A DNA stretch of 60,330 nucleotides from Streptomyces sp. AV19 (GCF_015999245.1 NZ_JAEAMR010000007.1:881281-941610); one strand, 5' to 3'; positions 1 to 8,472 are shown, counted from the first letter of the stretch. Translations and numbers: made by a program. Notes: a model not told the origin generated them from the letters alone.

Positions 1-276
1 GTCGTCCATCGCCGCGGCCGTCCTCACCCTGGAGCGGCAACGCTGAAAGAGCTCAGTGATCCCTATTGCGTGGCCGCTCTTGGCGCCGTGAACGAACGAC
101 CATGAGTCCGTGGGGAGGAGAGCCGCCATGAGCCCGCGCAACACCTCGCCGGGCAGGGCGTCCGGCAGTTCGGACTCGATGTGCACATGCGTCCTGTGGT
201 CGGTCACCCGTGGGGCGTATCCGGCGGCGATGAGAAGCGCGGTGATGCGGTCGACGCGGACTTGGGGCGAGGGCAC
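1..276 (-). CDS. Hypothetical protein, 3' end outside the window
   Basis: Read on the minus strand from a GTG at 274-276, an uninterrupted frame of 92 codons runs off position 1. A GGAGGA ribosome-binding site at 284-290 lies 7 nt before the GTG, which decides the start. Third-position GC is far better in this frame than in overlapping frames. The N-terminus begins MPSPQVRVDRITALLIAAGYAP, then a DHRTHVHIESELPD stretch; I recognise no family. It is transcribed divergently from the GntR gene at 442, and small proteins paired with a GntR regulator are common in actinomycete mobile elements, but that link is inference. Confidence 0.6.
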   Translation of the reverse strand, partial: MPSPQVRVDRITALLIAAGYAPRVTDHRTHVHIESELPDALPGEVLRGLMAALLPTDSWSFVHGAKSGHAIGITELFQRCRSRVRTAAAMDD

Positions 277-404
277 AGGGCGTTCCTCCGTCGCTGTGCG
301 GCCAATGGCTGTGGAGCGGCACCCGGACAGGCCCGGAGATCCGGACCTCGACCTAGGCAGCAGAGTAGCCTAGATCACATAATGCGGTGCCTAACTTAAG
401 GGAG

Positions 405-434
405 CTGCCAAAATCGAACCTCGGGCCCTAGATT
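405..434 (+). promoter_or_regulatory. Leaderless promoter of the GntR gene
   Basis: CTGCCA (405-410), an 18-nt spacer and TAGATT (429-434) form a sigma-70-type promoter. The -10 ends 7 nt before the ATG at 442 and no Shine-Dalgarno sequence precedes that ATG, so the transcript probably starts at or next to the start codon. Confidence 0.5.
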
Positions 435-441
435 TGCCCGC

Positions 442-1197
442 ATGCGTGAGCAGCCGCCGTACCGCCGTTTCGCTGAGGTCCTTCGGAACCGCATCGAGAG
501 CGAGGAGTGGAAGCCGGGCGAACGCTTGCCCTCCCGGGCTCAGTTGGCCGACGAGGGTGGCGTAACCACCGACGTCGTCCGGCGCGCACAGGAGTGGCTC
601 ATCACGCAGGGCGTGCTGACCGGGCGCGTCGGTTCAGGGACGTACGTTGCGGAACGGCGCGAGCGCGTACGCGTCGTCCGCTCGCCCGAACGCGAGCGGG
701 CCGGGCAGGCGCCGTTCTACGTGGACATGGCCGCGCTCGGTAAGCGGGGCACATCCGAGAGCCGCACCGATGGCATGGTGCCCGCGACGCGGGATATCGC
801 CGCACGGCTCGGCATCGTCGAGGGCGACTACTGCGTGCGCACCTCGTACGAATACCTGGCGGACGGCAAACCCGTTCAGCTCCTGACGAGTTGGGAGCCG
901 TACAGCCTTACGGCCGGCTCGCTGGTCATCCTGCCCGAGACGGGGCCGCTGGCCGGCGCGGGCGTGGTCCGCCGGATGGCCGAGATCGGCATCACCGTCG
1001 CCGAGGTCGAGGAACGGCCGGAGGCCGGACACGCGGACGCCGACGAGGCTCATCTCCTCGGCATCCAGAAGGGCGCCCTGGTGACGAGGGTCCAGCGCAC
1101 CTACTACAGCGACGACGGCCGGGCCGTCGAGACGGCGGACATCGTCGTCCCGTCCGCCCTGTGCGAGATCATCTACCGTTTCCCGGTGGCCCGTTGA
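442..1197 (+). CDS. GntR/HutC-family transcriptional regulator
   Basis: 251 aa, the usual length for the HutC subfamily. Residues about 5-72 form the winged helix-turn-helix (IESEEWKPGERLPSRAQLA, ending in the VGSGTYV wing), and about 95-245 the UTRA effector domain, ending IVVPSALCEIIYRF. It should be a ligand-responsive repressor; the ligand cannot be read from sequence. The ATG has no ribosome-binding site and fits a leaderless promoter. KorSA-type regulators of Streptomyces integrative conjugative elements belong to this subfamily, and a tRNA gene lies 0.75 kb away, but no other element gene is visible, so an ordinary chromosomal regulator is equally possible. Confidence 0.85.
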   Translation: MREQPPYRRFAEVLRNRIESEEWKPGERLPSRAQLADEGGVTTDVVRRAQEWLITQGVLTGRVGSGTYVAERRERVRVVRSPERERAGQAPFYVDMAALGKRGTSESRTDGMVPATRDIAARLGIVEGDYCVRTSYEYLADGKPVQLLTSWEPYSLTAGSLVILPETGPLAGAGVVRRMAEIGITVAEVEERPEAGHADADEAHLLGIQKGALVTRVQRTYYSDDGRAVETADIVVPSALCEIIYRFPVAR

Positions 1198-1215
1198 CTT
1201 CCGAGGTGCTCCCGA

Positions 1216-1749
1216 TCAGCCCTCGTACTCGGTGAGATCGATGCTGTGCACGACCAGCGGGAAACCATGCACCGGGTGCGTCGTCTCCCGCTCCACCTCC
1301 ATGCCGAGCTTGTCCGCGATATTCGCGGACGCCGTGTCGCTCAGCCGGCTGATGCTGATGACGCGGTCGAGCCCGCGGTCCTGAAGGGCGAACTCCAACG
1401 TGGCCTGGGCGGCCTCCGACGCGTACCCCTGCCCCCAGAACTGCGAGCCCAGCCGCCAGCTGATCGCCACGGCGGGCAGCACCTCCGGCAGGAACTCCGG
1501 CACGGACAGCCCCGTGAACCCGATCAGCTCCCCCGAGCCCAGCAACTCCACGGCGAAGAGCCCGAAGCCCTCCTCGTCCCACTCCTCCTCATACCGCTCG
1601 ATGTCCTCGGCGGTGGCGTCCAGGTCGCGCGTCGAGCCGTCGTCGACCAGGCGCATGACCCGGGGGTCCGCGTTGATCTCCGCCATGAAGGCGATGTCGT
1701 CGTCGTGCCAGCGCCGGAGGAGGAGACGGGGAGTATGGATCTCGGTCAT
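1216..1749 (-). CDS. GNAT family N-acetyltransferase (RimJ/RimL-like)
   Basis: 177 aa. The protein opens MTEIHTPRLLLRRW, the standard RimJ/RimL-type GNAT start, and carries the acetyl-CoA motif FWGQGYASEA at residues 104-113, followed by the conserved beta-strand and SANIADKLGM helix. The ATG at 1747-1749 is preceded by an AGGA. The frame stays open upstream of this ATG, but that stretch lacks homology-like sequence and contains a strong hairpin. It is convergent with the GntR gene with an 18-nt gap. It probably acetylates an amino group of a protein or small molecule; the substrate is unknown. Confidence 0.85.
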   Translation of the reverse strand: MTEIHTPRLLLRRWHDDDIAFMAEINADPRVMRLVDDGSTRDLDATAEDIERYEEEWDEEGFGLFAVELLGSGELIGFTGLSVPEFLPEVLPAVAISWRLGSQFWGQGYASEAAQATLEFALQDRGLDRVISISRLSDTASANIADKLGMEVERETTHPVHGFPLVVHSIDLTEYEG

Positions 1750-1789
1750 ACAGCCATCCTGCGCGAAAGCGGCCCTTCGGCGGAAATCG

Positions 1790-1823
1790 GTGCCGTCCGC
1801 CCGGGGCCCAGGGCGGACGGCAC
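1790..1823 (-). terminator. 13-bp perfect hairpin in the acetyltransferase leader
   Basis: GTGCCGTCCGCCC and its exact complement flank an 8-nt loop. It sits 41 nt upstream of the acetyltransferase start and beyond the tRNA-Arg terminator. It could be a back-up terminator for tRNA read-through or a 5' leader attenuator. Confidence 0.5.
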
Positions 1824-1898
1824 GTCCCGGGCGCCGCTCGGGAACGGATGACGGCCGCCGCCGACGGAGGGTGTTGTGGCACGGACTGATCACGCAAG

Positions 1899-1937
1899 AG
1901 GGCCAGTTCGGGAGGTTCGCACCTCCGAACTGGCCCT
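1899..1937 (-). terminator. tRNA-Arg terminator hairpin
   Basis: A 17-bp stem with one bulged base (AGGGCCAGTTCGG paired with CCGAACTGGCCCT, TCGC loop) immediately downstream of tRNA-Arg in its direction of transcription. Confidence 0.85.
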
Positions 1938-1945
1938 TCACCGCG

Positions 1946-2018
1946 TGCCCCCGGGCAGATTCGAACTGCCGACACCCGCTTTAGGAGAGCGGTGCTCTAT
2001 CCCCTGAGCTACGGAGGC
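1946..2018 (-). tRNA. tRNA-Arg (anticodon CCT)
   Basis: The 73-nt complement folds into a full cloverleaf: acceptor GCCTCCG/CGGGGGC (one G-U pair), D arm GCTC/GAGC, anticodon stem CCGCT/AGCGG with loop CTCCTAA (anticodon CCT), variable GTGTC, T arm GGCAG-TTCGAAT-CTGCC, discriminator A, no encoded CCA. It reads AGG codons. tRNA 3' ends are common integration sites; its 3' end faces the window start. Confidence 0.97.
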
Positions 2019-2110
2019 ATGGCCCCGGTCCGGTGGACGGGAGCCGAGGTCAGCCTACCGGTTTCCGGGAGCGGCGGGGAGATCGGGTGGTCCGGGCCGC
2101 AGGGGTGGGA

Positions 2111-3376
2111 TCAGGTGCGGGGGCGGGTGATCAGCCAGGTGCCGCCGATCACCAGGAGGGCGAAGACCGTGAGGCCGGCGCAGAGCTCGGCGATGAGCCA
2201 GAGGCGGTCGTGGAGGGAGAGGGCGCCGTTGAGGGTGATCTGGAGGGAGCCGACGGCGAAGGCGATGGCGGCGGTGAAGACGGCGACCAGTTCGACGGCG
2301 CGGACGGCGTTGGCGCGGGCGGACTCCTGGAGGGCCTGGTGGGAGCGGGACTGGCGCTCCTCGCGGTCGCGGAGGTCCGCCTCCAGGCGTTCCCAGCGGC
2401 GCTGGTGCTCGGCCTCGCGTTCGGCGAGGCGGCGGGCGTGCTCCGCGTCGAGGCGGGCGCGGGCCCCGGCCGCCAGGATGCCGTCGCGTTTGCGCAGGTA
2501 CTGGCCCTGGAGGAGCTCGTGGCTGCCGCGGGTGCCGATGGCGGGGAGGAGGCGGAGGGCCTGATCGACGCGGGTGAGGGCCGCGTCGTGGTGGCCCGTT
2601 TCGTGCTCGCCGCAGGCCAGGCGGAAGTGGAACATGTGGTCACCGGGGAAGGCTCGGACCGCCTCCTCGGCACGGGAGCGCAGGAGCTCGCCCTGGCCGT
2701 CGAAGGGGGCCGCCATCTGGAGGCCGTTGAGGCAGATGTCGACGACGTGACGGGTGCGGCGCGGGGAGTTCCACGCCTCGTCCAGCAGCCCGGTGGCGTG
2801 CTCGGTGGTGAAGGCCCCGTGGGCGAAGGCCGCGAACGCGCGCAGGGCGGTGAAGAGGGGGTCCTGCCGGTGCTGTCCGGCGGCGAGGGCGAGGAGGGAG
2901 GCGTCCAGGAACTGGTGGAGCTCCTCCGCCGCGAAATTCGAGCGGAGCTTGCCCGCGTGGTAGAGCGTGGCGAAGTACGCGATGTCGCCGGACGACGAGT
3001 CCCGGCCCACGATCCGTTCGGCCGCCTCGGCGAGTTCGCGGGGCGACTCGACGGTGTCCTTGGTGATGAAGGCGTACCCCAGGCTCCACTTCTCGCGCAC
3101 CTCGGTGCGGTGCGCGGCCGCGACGTGCGTGCCGAGCCAGGCGGCGCAGTCGGCGGCGGTACCGATGCCGGGCAGGGCCAGGAAGCGCAGCCGCCAGTAG
3201 CGGTCGGCGCAGATCAGATAGGGATCGGTGGCGAAGTCGGCGGACCGGACGTCGAAGGGCGGCTCGACGCCGTCGCGGACGAGCGCGGCGGCGGCCTCCT
3301 CGCAGACCCGGTCCAGCTCGCGCGAGTCGGACGCCGAGACCGCGCCCAGCCGTGCCGGGACCGACGCGGAATCCAT
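2111..3376 (-). CDS. Large hypothetical protein with coiled coil and two C-terminal membrane helices
   Basis: 421 aa from an ATG at 3374-3376 with a GGGGGGA ribosome-binding site 4 nt upstream; an upstream in-frame TTG overlaps that site and is less likely. The first 280 residues are soluble and helical, with alternating small/aromatic residues like a degenerate tetratricopeptide solenoid. Around 290-355 is a strongly charged coiled coil rich in Arg/Glu (LAEREAEHQRRWERLEADL). The last 65 residues contain two hydrophobic helices and a short basic tail. I do not recognise a named family. It diverges from the glycosyltransferase at 3443 and may share a control region with it. Confidence 0.75.
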   Translation of the reverse strand: MDSASVPARLGAVSASDSRELDRVCEEAAAALVRDGVEPPFDVRSADFATDPYLICADRYWRLRFLALPGIGTAADCAAWLGTHVAAAHRTEVREKWSLGYAFITKDTVESPRELAEAAERIVGRDSSSGDIAYFATLYHAGKLRSNFAAEELHQFLDASLLALAAGQHRQDPLFTALRAFAAFAHGAFTTEHATGLLDEAWNSPRRTRHVVDICLNGLQMAAPFDGQGELLRSRAEEAVRAFPGDHMFHFRLACGEHETGHHDAALTRVDQALRLLPAIGTRGSHELLQGQYLRKRDGILAAGARARLDAEHARRLAEREAEHQRRWERLEADLRDREERQSRSHQALQESARANAVRAVELVAVFTAAIAFAVGSLQITLNGALSLHDRLWLIAELCAGLTVFALLVIGGTWLITRPRT

Positions 3377-3442
3377 GCTTCCCCCCAAGGTCGACGGATC
3401 CGCTCCTGCCTATCATGTCCACGTCGATCTCGGGGCCATATC

Positions 3443-4234
3443 ATGCGGATCATGCTGGTGAACGTGGTGACGGCCGTCCACGCGCCCCACGCCGTGTTCC
3501 TCCCCGCCGCCTGGGAGTCGCTGCGGCGGCAGAGCCACGGCGACTGGGGCTGGCTCGTGCAGATAGACGGCCCGGCGGACGCGGTGCTGCGGGCGCTCGC
3601 GGACTGCGGCGCGGCACGCGACGACCGGGTGGACGTCGCCGCCAACGGCACCGGCGAGGGCCCGGCCGTCACGCGCAACGTGGCCCTCGGCCGCGCGGAG
3701 GCCGAGCTCGTCCAGAACGCCGACGCGGACGACGAGTTGGAGCCGGACGCTCTCGCCCTCCTGGCGGGCGCCCTCGCAGGGCGGCCCCGCGCCGGCTTCG
3801 CCGTCGGACACGCCCGCGACCTCCTGCCCGGCGGGGCGCTGCGCCGGCGCGAACTCCCCTTAGGTGCAGGAACGTTGCCGCGCGGTGCCCTGCTCGACGC
3901 GTGGTCCACGGGCGGCGAGGACGGCTACCGGCTGCCGGTGCACCCGGCGGGGGTCATGTGGCGGCGCTCGCTGCTGCTGGCGCTCGGCGGCTGGTCCGCG
4001 CTGCACGGCATGGAGGACACCGGTCTGCTCATGGCGGCCTCCGCGACCGCCGAAGGCGTGCTCGTGGACGCGCCCACGCTGCGCTACCGCAAGCATCCGG
4101 GGCAACTGTCCGCGCGACGCGACGATTTCGCCGGGGGGGGGCTGCAGATCGAGCTGGTGCGGCAGCGCGCCGCCGTGCTGCGCACCCTGCCCGGCTGGGC
4201 CGGGCCGGCCGTGATCGCGCACTGTGCCGGCTGA
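3443..4234 (+). CDS. Family 2 glycosyltransferase with a TTA codon
   Basis: 263 aa. A GT-A fold is indicated by the N-terminal strand-loop (VNVVTAVH), TRNVALGRA, the metal/nucleotide motif NADADDE (DxD-like, residues 92-98) and the acceptor-side ED at 191-192 in LHGMEDTGLL. No membrane segment is evident, so it is likely a cytosolic transferase using an NDP-sugar. Codon 140 (3860-3862) is TTA, the rare leucine codon read by bldA tRNA in Streptomyces, so translation may be limited to late growth. It lies 57 nt upstream of the STAND NTPase gene. Donor and acceptor are unknown. Confidence 0.8.
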   Translation: MRIMLVNVVTAVHAPHAVFLPAAWESLRRQSHGDWGWLVQIDGPADAVLRALADCGAARDDRVDVAANGTGEGPAVTRNVALGRAEAELVQNADADDELEPDALALLAGALAGRPRAGFAVGHARDLLPGGALRRRELPLGAGTLPRGALLDAWSTGGEDGYRLPVHPAGVMWRRSLLLALGGWSALHGMEDTGLLMAASATAEGVLVDAPTLRYRKHPGQLSARRDDFAGGGLQIELVRQRAAVLRTLPGWAGPAVIAHCAG

Positions 4235-4291
4235 CTGGCCGTCAGTGAAGCCCCTCGATAGCGTGGGCGCCCGTCGAGTCGGGGAGGGGCT

Positions 4292-6613
4292 GTGGATTTC
4301 GGGCTGATCGGCGTGGACGCCGTGCTCGCGGCCGTGGAGACGGCCGTGTCGTCCGCGTTGAACGGGGCGGCGGGGGAGGCGGGGCGGAGAGCCGTCGAGG
4401 GGCTGGTGGGGCTGCTGCGGCGGGGAGGGAACGAGGACGAGGACGGGCTGCCGGTCACCGGTGATGATCAGGCACGGGTCGCCGAGGAGCTGCGGGCCCG
4501 GGCCCTCGCGCGGCCCGAGTTCGCGGGCGTGCTGCTCCAGTGGATGCGCGAGACGGAGTTGTTGCGCACGGGGCCGCGCGGAGGGCCGCCCCGGATGCTG
4601 CCGGCGGCCAACGGCGTGTTCACCGACCGGGACGACGTCCTGGCCGGCCTCGTGGAGCTGGTGGAGGGGGCGCGGACGGGCGGGGCCGCCGTCGCCGTCG
4701 TCTGCGGGCCGGGCGGGATCGGCAAGTCGGCCACCGCCGTGCACTGCGCGCACCGGCTCGCGGAGCGGTTCCCGGACGGGCAGTTGTACGTACGGCTCGG
4801 CGGTGGGGTGACCCCGTCCGACGTGCTGGCCGAGCTGCTGGCCCAGCTCGGGGAGCCCGCCGGAGCGATCCCCTCCGACCTGACGCGGCAGCGCGGCCGT
4901 TACCGCGACCTGACGGCGGAGAGGCGGCTGCTCGTCCTGCTCGACGACGCCGGGTCGGAGGCGCAGGTCAGGGCGCTGGTCCCGGCGGCTGCCGGGTCCC
5001 TGGTGCTGGTGACGAGCCGGCACCGGCTGAGCGGGCTGGCCGGTGATCCGGGGGCACGGTTCTTCGCGCTGGAGCCCCTGGCCGAGGACGACGCCGCCCT
5101 GCTCCTCGAACGGGTCGTGGCGGCGGCCGGCCGACGGCCGGCGGCGCGGGACGCGGCGGGTGTGGCGGCCGTGGCGCGGGGGTGCGGAGGGGTGCCGCTG
5201 GCGCTCTGCGGCGCCGGTTCGCTCCTCGCCGTGCGCCGGCACCTCAGCTGGGAGACGGTCGGGAGCAGGCTCTCGGGGAACGATGAGGGCGTGGACAGAG
5301 ACCGGGGGACGGACGCCGTCCGGCGCAGCCACGACCTCTCGTACCGCGAGCTGAGCCGCGAAGCGGCCCGGCTCTACCGGCTGTTGGCCGGGTGGCCGTG
5401 GCCGGGCATCGGTCCGGGCGCGGCGGCCAAGGCGGCGCAGACCACCGAGGGCGCGGCGCGGGTGCTGCTGGAGGAGCTCGCCGGGGTGCACCTCCTGGAG
5501 GAGGTGGGGGAGGAGCGCTACCGCTTCCACGACCTGGTGCGCGAGCACGCCGAGCGGCGGGCGCGGGAGGAGGAGCGCCCGGCGGACCGGAGCGCCGCCG
5601 TGCGCCGCGTGGCCGGCTGGTACCTGTCGTCCGCCGCGTCCGCCGACTACCGCGTGATGCCCGGGCGTTGGCGGCTCGGCCGGGCCTATGCGGGGCTCTC
5701 GCTGCCGGAGGTCCGCGACCGGCACGACGCGCGGAACGCGCTCGCCGATCTGCGGCGCGAGCGCGCGGGCATCGCGGCGGCCGTCCGCGCCGCCGAGGCC
5801 CACGGGGCCGACGAGCTGGTGTGCCAGCTGTGCGAGGCGAGCTGGGCGCTGCATCTGCGGCTGGGCTTCCACGACCAGTGGCTGGAGACCCACCGGCTGG
5901 GTGTCGAGGCGGCTCGCCGCCTGGTGGAGGAGGGGACGGGCGACGCCCGGTTCCTGGGCCGGATGCTCGTCCAGTCGGCCTTCGGTCACATGGGCCGGGG
6001 CGCGTGGGCCGAGGCCGGGGCGGCGCTGGACGAGGCGATGGCGGCGGAGGCGGCGGCCGGGCACCGGCGGGGCCTGGCCACTGCCGCCGAGGCGCGCGGG
6101 CTGTTGCGGCTGCGCGAGTGGCGGTGGGCGGAGGCCGAGGAGTGCTTCCGCGCCGCGCAGGGGTTCTGGCGGGAGATCGGGCCCGGCGAGGACGGGGTGG
6201 GCGACGTGCCGCGCGGACTGGCGTTGCTGGAGGACCACATCGGGCGTGCCCTGCGCGGCCGGGGCCGCTTCGCCGAGGCCGTGACCCGGCTGAACACGGC
6301 CCTGGCGATGTTCCGCGCGCTGCCCGAGCGGGACCTCTACAACGAGGGCCGGGTCTACATGAGCCTGGGTGAGACGCACCTCGGCGCGGGCGACGCGGCG
6401 GCGGCCCGGGTCTGCCTCGACGACGCCCTGGAGGTCATGGACCGGGAGGGCGCCGAGCTCCAGCACGCGGACGCGGCCGAGCTGCGCGCGCTGTGCGCGG
6501 CGGGGCCGGAGGAGCGGACGTCGTTCCTGCGGAGGGCGGAGGAACTGTACGAGAAGGGCGGGGACGGGACGGGCCTCGCCCGCATCAGGGCGCGGCTCGC
6601 GGAGCAGGGCTAA
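4292..6613 (+). CDS. STAND (NB-ARC type) NTPase with TPR C-terminus
   Basis: 773 aa from a GTG preceded by GGGAGGGG. Residues 1-95 are a small helical domain of unknown name, followed by a linker and an NB-ARC ATPase: P-loop GPGGIGKS at 139-146, Walker B LLVLLDD at 213-219, a TSRHRL sensor region and GVPLAL. A winged-helix segment (about 345-420) and TPR-like helices rich in Ala, Leu and Trp follow to the end. Such proteins act as ATP-switched signalling or defence sensors; no BTAD or SARP DNA-binding domain is present. The N-terminal domain resembles the separate protein at 39111. The stop overlaps the convergent downstream gene by 4 nt. Confidence 0.85.
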   Translation: MDFGLIGVDAVLAAVETAVSSALNGAAGEAGRRAVEGLVGLLRRGGNEDEDGLPVTGDDQARVAEELRARALARPEFAGVLLQWMRETELLRTGPRGGPPRMLPAANGVFTDRDDVLAGLVELVEGARTGGAAVAVVCGPGGIGKSATAVHCAHRLAERFPDGQLYVRLGGGVTPSDVLAELLAQLGEPAGAIPSDLTRQRGRYRDLTAERRLLVLLDDAGSEAQVRALVPAAAGSLVLVTSRHRLSGLAGDPGARFFALEPLAEDDAALLLERVVAAAGRRPAARDAAGVAAVARGCGGVPLALCGAGSLLAVRRHLSWETVGSRLSGNDEGVDRDRGTDAVRRSHDLSYRELSREAARLYRLLAGWPWPGIGPGAAAKAAQTTEGAARVLLEELAGVHLLEEVGEERYRFHDLVREHAERRAREEERPADRSAAVRRVAGWYLSSAASADYRVMPGRWRLGRAYAGLSLPEVRDRHDARNALADLRRERAGIAAAVRAAEAHGADELVCQLCEASWALHLRLGFHDQWLETHRLGVEAARRLVEEGTGDARFLGRMLVQSAFGHMGRGAWAEAGAALDEAMAAEAAAGHRRGLATAAEARGLLRLREWRWAEAEECFRAAQGFWREIGPGEDGVGDVPRGLALLEDHIGRALRGRGRFAEAVTRLNTALAMFRALPERDLYNEGRVYMSLGETHLGAGDAAAARVCLDDALEVMDREGAELQHADAAELRALCAAGPEERTSFLRRAEELYEKGGDGTGLARIRARLAEQG

Positions 6614-8394
6614 CGCTCCACCGTGACCCGGTGTCGCGCCCGGCCCGTGATCACCACCAGCTCCGCGTCCCCGTCACCGAGCGCCTTCCCGCCGCCGCCC
6701 GTCCACGCGTACACCGCCGACGCGTACGCCGCCGGGTCGCAGAGGTCGGACCGGCCGTCCGGGCCGGGCGCGGCGGTCAGGCGCAGCAGGTCGCCGGCGC
6801 GGGTGCGGACCGTGCACCGGCCGGGGCCGGTGACGTAGGTGGCGAGCCCGCAGTGGGGGTGGCGGGCGAGCACCTCGGCGGTCCAGGCGGACGGCGGGCC
6901 CAGCCGGGGGTCGTCCTCGGGGGCGGCGCGGACGATCACGTCGGCCAGGGTGAGCAGCCCGCTGTCGCGGGTGTCCTCGGGCACGGCCGTGTGCGCGGCC
7001 TCGGCCCAGGGCTCCTCGGGCTCGTACGGGGCGTCCGGGTAGCGGCCGACGGTGACCTCGGGCGGGGCGGCGGGGCGCAGCCGGGTCAGGACCCTTGTGG
7101 GCGCGGTGCGTTCGGCGGGCTCGAAGGCCGGCAGGGGCAGCGGTTCCAGGAGGGCGAGGCCGCCTGCGGGCTCGGGCAGGTCCATGAGCCGGTAGAGGGC
7201 GCGGCGCAGCAGTTCCGCCGACCGGCCGGGCGCGGAGGTGGTCCAGTCGGCCAACTCCGCGTACCGGAGCGGGTCGTGGGTGTCGACGGCCCGGTCGATC
7301 TGGGTGCGCAGATCCTCCTCCGGGCGCAACCGCGGTGCTCTCCGGCCGAGTTCGGCCACGGGCGAGCGCGGATCGAGGTCGGCGGCGGGGAACGCGCCGA
7401 GGAGGACCGGCCTGCCGGCCGCGGCCGCGTAGTACGTGACGCTGCCGTGGTCGCCCAGGACGCAGTCCGCCGCGATCAGCGCCTGGCGCCAGCCGCCCAG
7501 CGGGTCGATCAGGGTCAGCCCCGCCCGGCGGGCCCGGTCCAGCCAGGCGCGGAGCTGCCCGGGGCCGTGCCCGTACCAGATGTTGGGGTGCAGGACGGCG
7601 GCCACGCGGTATTCGTCCGCCGGGAGTTCGCTGGTCAGGCGGGGGAGCAGCCAGGGCAGGACGTCGTCGTCCCCGAAGAGGGAGCGGGGCGACCAGGTCG
7701 AGTTGAGAAGGACGAGCCGCTGGCCCGGGCCGACGCCGAGCGCGCGGCGGAAGCGCTCGCGGTGCGGGAGCGCTTCGAGGAGGCGGTCGTAGCAGGGGTC
7801 GCCGGCGAGGACGGCGGTCGGGGCGGCCTGGGGGCAGCCGGCGCGGAGCCGTTCCAGCTGCTCGGGGTGGGAGAGGACGGTCGCGGCGGCGAGGGGGCGG
7901 CCGTCGTGGAGGAGCCACTCGGGAGACATCCCGAAGACGGGGGCGGGAGCAGGCGTGGATATGGACGCGGACGCCCGGTGTCCGGTGTCCGGTGTCCGGT
8001 GTCCGGTGTCCGGTGTCGCGAGCCTTTTATTGTAGCCAATCCCGTGCGAGAGGACGGCCAACTTCCCTGCGAAGGACTCCAGTTCACCGCCGTAGCTGGC
8101 GGCGACCGCCAGGTCGACCGGCAGCCGCCGGGCCTGCTCCCACGGCACCACCGGCAGTCCGGCCTCCGCCAGCAGTTCGGGCACGCCCGCCAGGAACGGC
8201 GACGACCCGGTGCAGGTCGCCAGCGTCTGGACGCGCAGGTCCCCGGCGATCAGGGGCAGGACGTCCAGCAGGCGGGTGGCCGAGGTGACGTTGTGCACGA
8301 CGAACAGCGCGTTCCGGCGCGTCCGCCGCGTCACCCACCGCCCGGCGTCCTCGCCGACCGGGACCCGTAGTCGCGCCTGTATGCCGCCGGTCAC
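6610..8394 (-). CDS. GT-B-fold transferase resembling CDP-glycerol glycerophosphotransferases
   Basis: 594 aa. After an N-terminal Rossmann-like half (NALFVVHNVTSATRLLDVLPL), the C-terminal half has LVLLNSTWSPRS, VLHPNIWYG and the signature GDHGSVTYYAA followed by GRPVLL, which resembles the nucleotide-binding lobe of teichoic-acid polymerases and related transferases. About residues 128-142 are coded by six copies of a 7-bp repeat, giving TPDTGHR twice. The last 150 residues look like an added domain of unknown role. It may modify cell-wall or capsular polymer, which fits the nearby glycosyltransferase. Its TAG stop interlocks with the TAA of the STAND gene. Confidence 0.65.
   Translation of the reverse strand: MTGGIQARLRVPVGEDAGRWVTRRTRRNALFVVHNVTSATRLLDVLPLIAGDLRVQTLATCTGSSPFLAGVPELLAEAGLPVVPWEQARRLPVDLAVAASYGGELESFAGKLAVLSHGIGYNKRLATPDTGHRTPDTGHRASASISTPAPAPVFGMSPEWLLHDGRPLAAATVLSHPEQLERLRAGCPQAAPTAVLAGDPCYDRLLEALPHRERFRRALGVGPGQRLVLLNSTWSPRSLFGDDDVLPWLLPRLTSELPADEYRVAAVLHPNIWYGHGPGQLRAWLDRARRAGLTLIDPLGGWRQALIAADCVLGDHGSVTYYAAAAGRPVLLGAFPAADLDPRSPVAELGRRAPRLRPEEDLRTQIDRAVDTHDPLRYAELADWTTSAPGRSAELLRRALYRLMDLPEPAGGLALLEPLPLPAFEPAERTAPTRVLTRLRPAAPPEVTVGRYPDAPYEPEEPWAEAAHTAVPEDTRDSGLLTLADVIVRAAPEDDPRLGPPSAWTAEVLARHPHCGLATYVTGPGRCTVRTRAGDLLRLTAAPGPDGRSDLCDPAAYASAVYAWTGGGGKALGDGDAELVVITGRARHRVTVER
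7975..8016 (+). repeat. Heptanucleotide tandem repeat (CCGGTGT)6
   Basis: Six exact tandem copies of CCGGTGT lie inside the minus-strand transferase gene. The unit length is not a multiple of three, so gain or loss of one copy shifts the frame. Confidence 0.97.
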
Positions 8395-8472
8395 GTCCGT
8401 ACCTCCCCGCCCTCACCTCCCCGAACGTTACTGGTCCGGACCGGGCGGAGGGGAACGGGGAGTTGACGGACG

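Noticed and set aside
2..46. Plus-strand tail SSIAAAVLTLERQR-stop as a gene end
   Set aside because: The minus-strand frame through the same bases has a good ribosome-binding site, a start and better codon use over 276 nt.
3860..6466. Minus-strand open frame of 868 codons opposite the STAND gene
   Set aside because: Low-complexity Arg/Pro/Gly translation without a fold; it is the usual antisense artefact of GC-rich codon bias. The + frame has P-loop and Walker B motifs.
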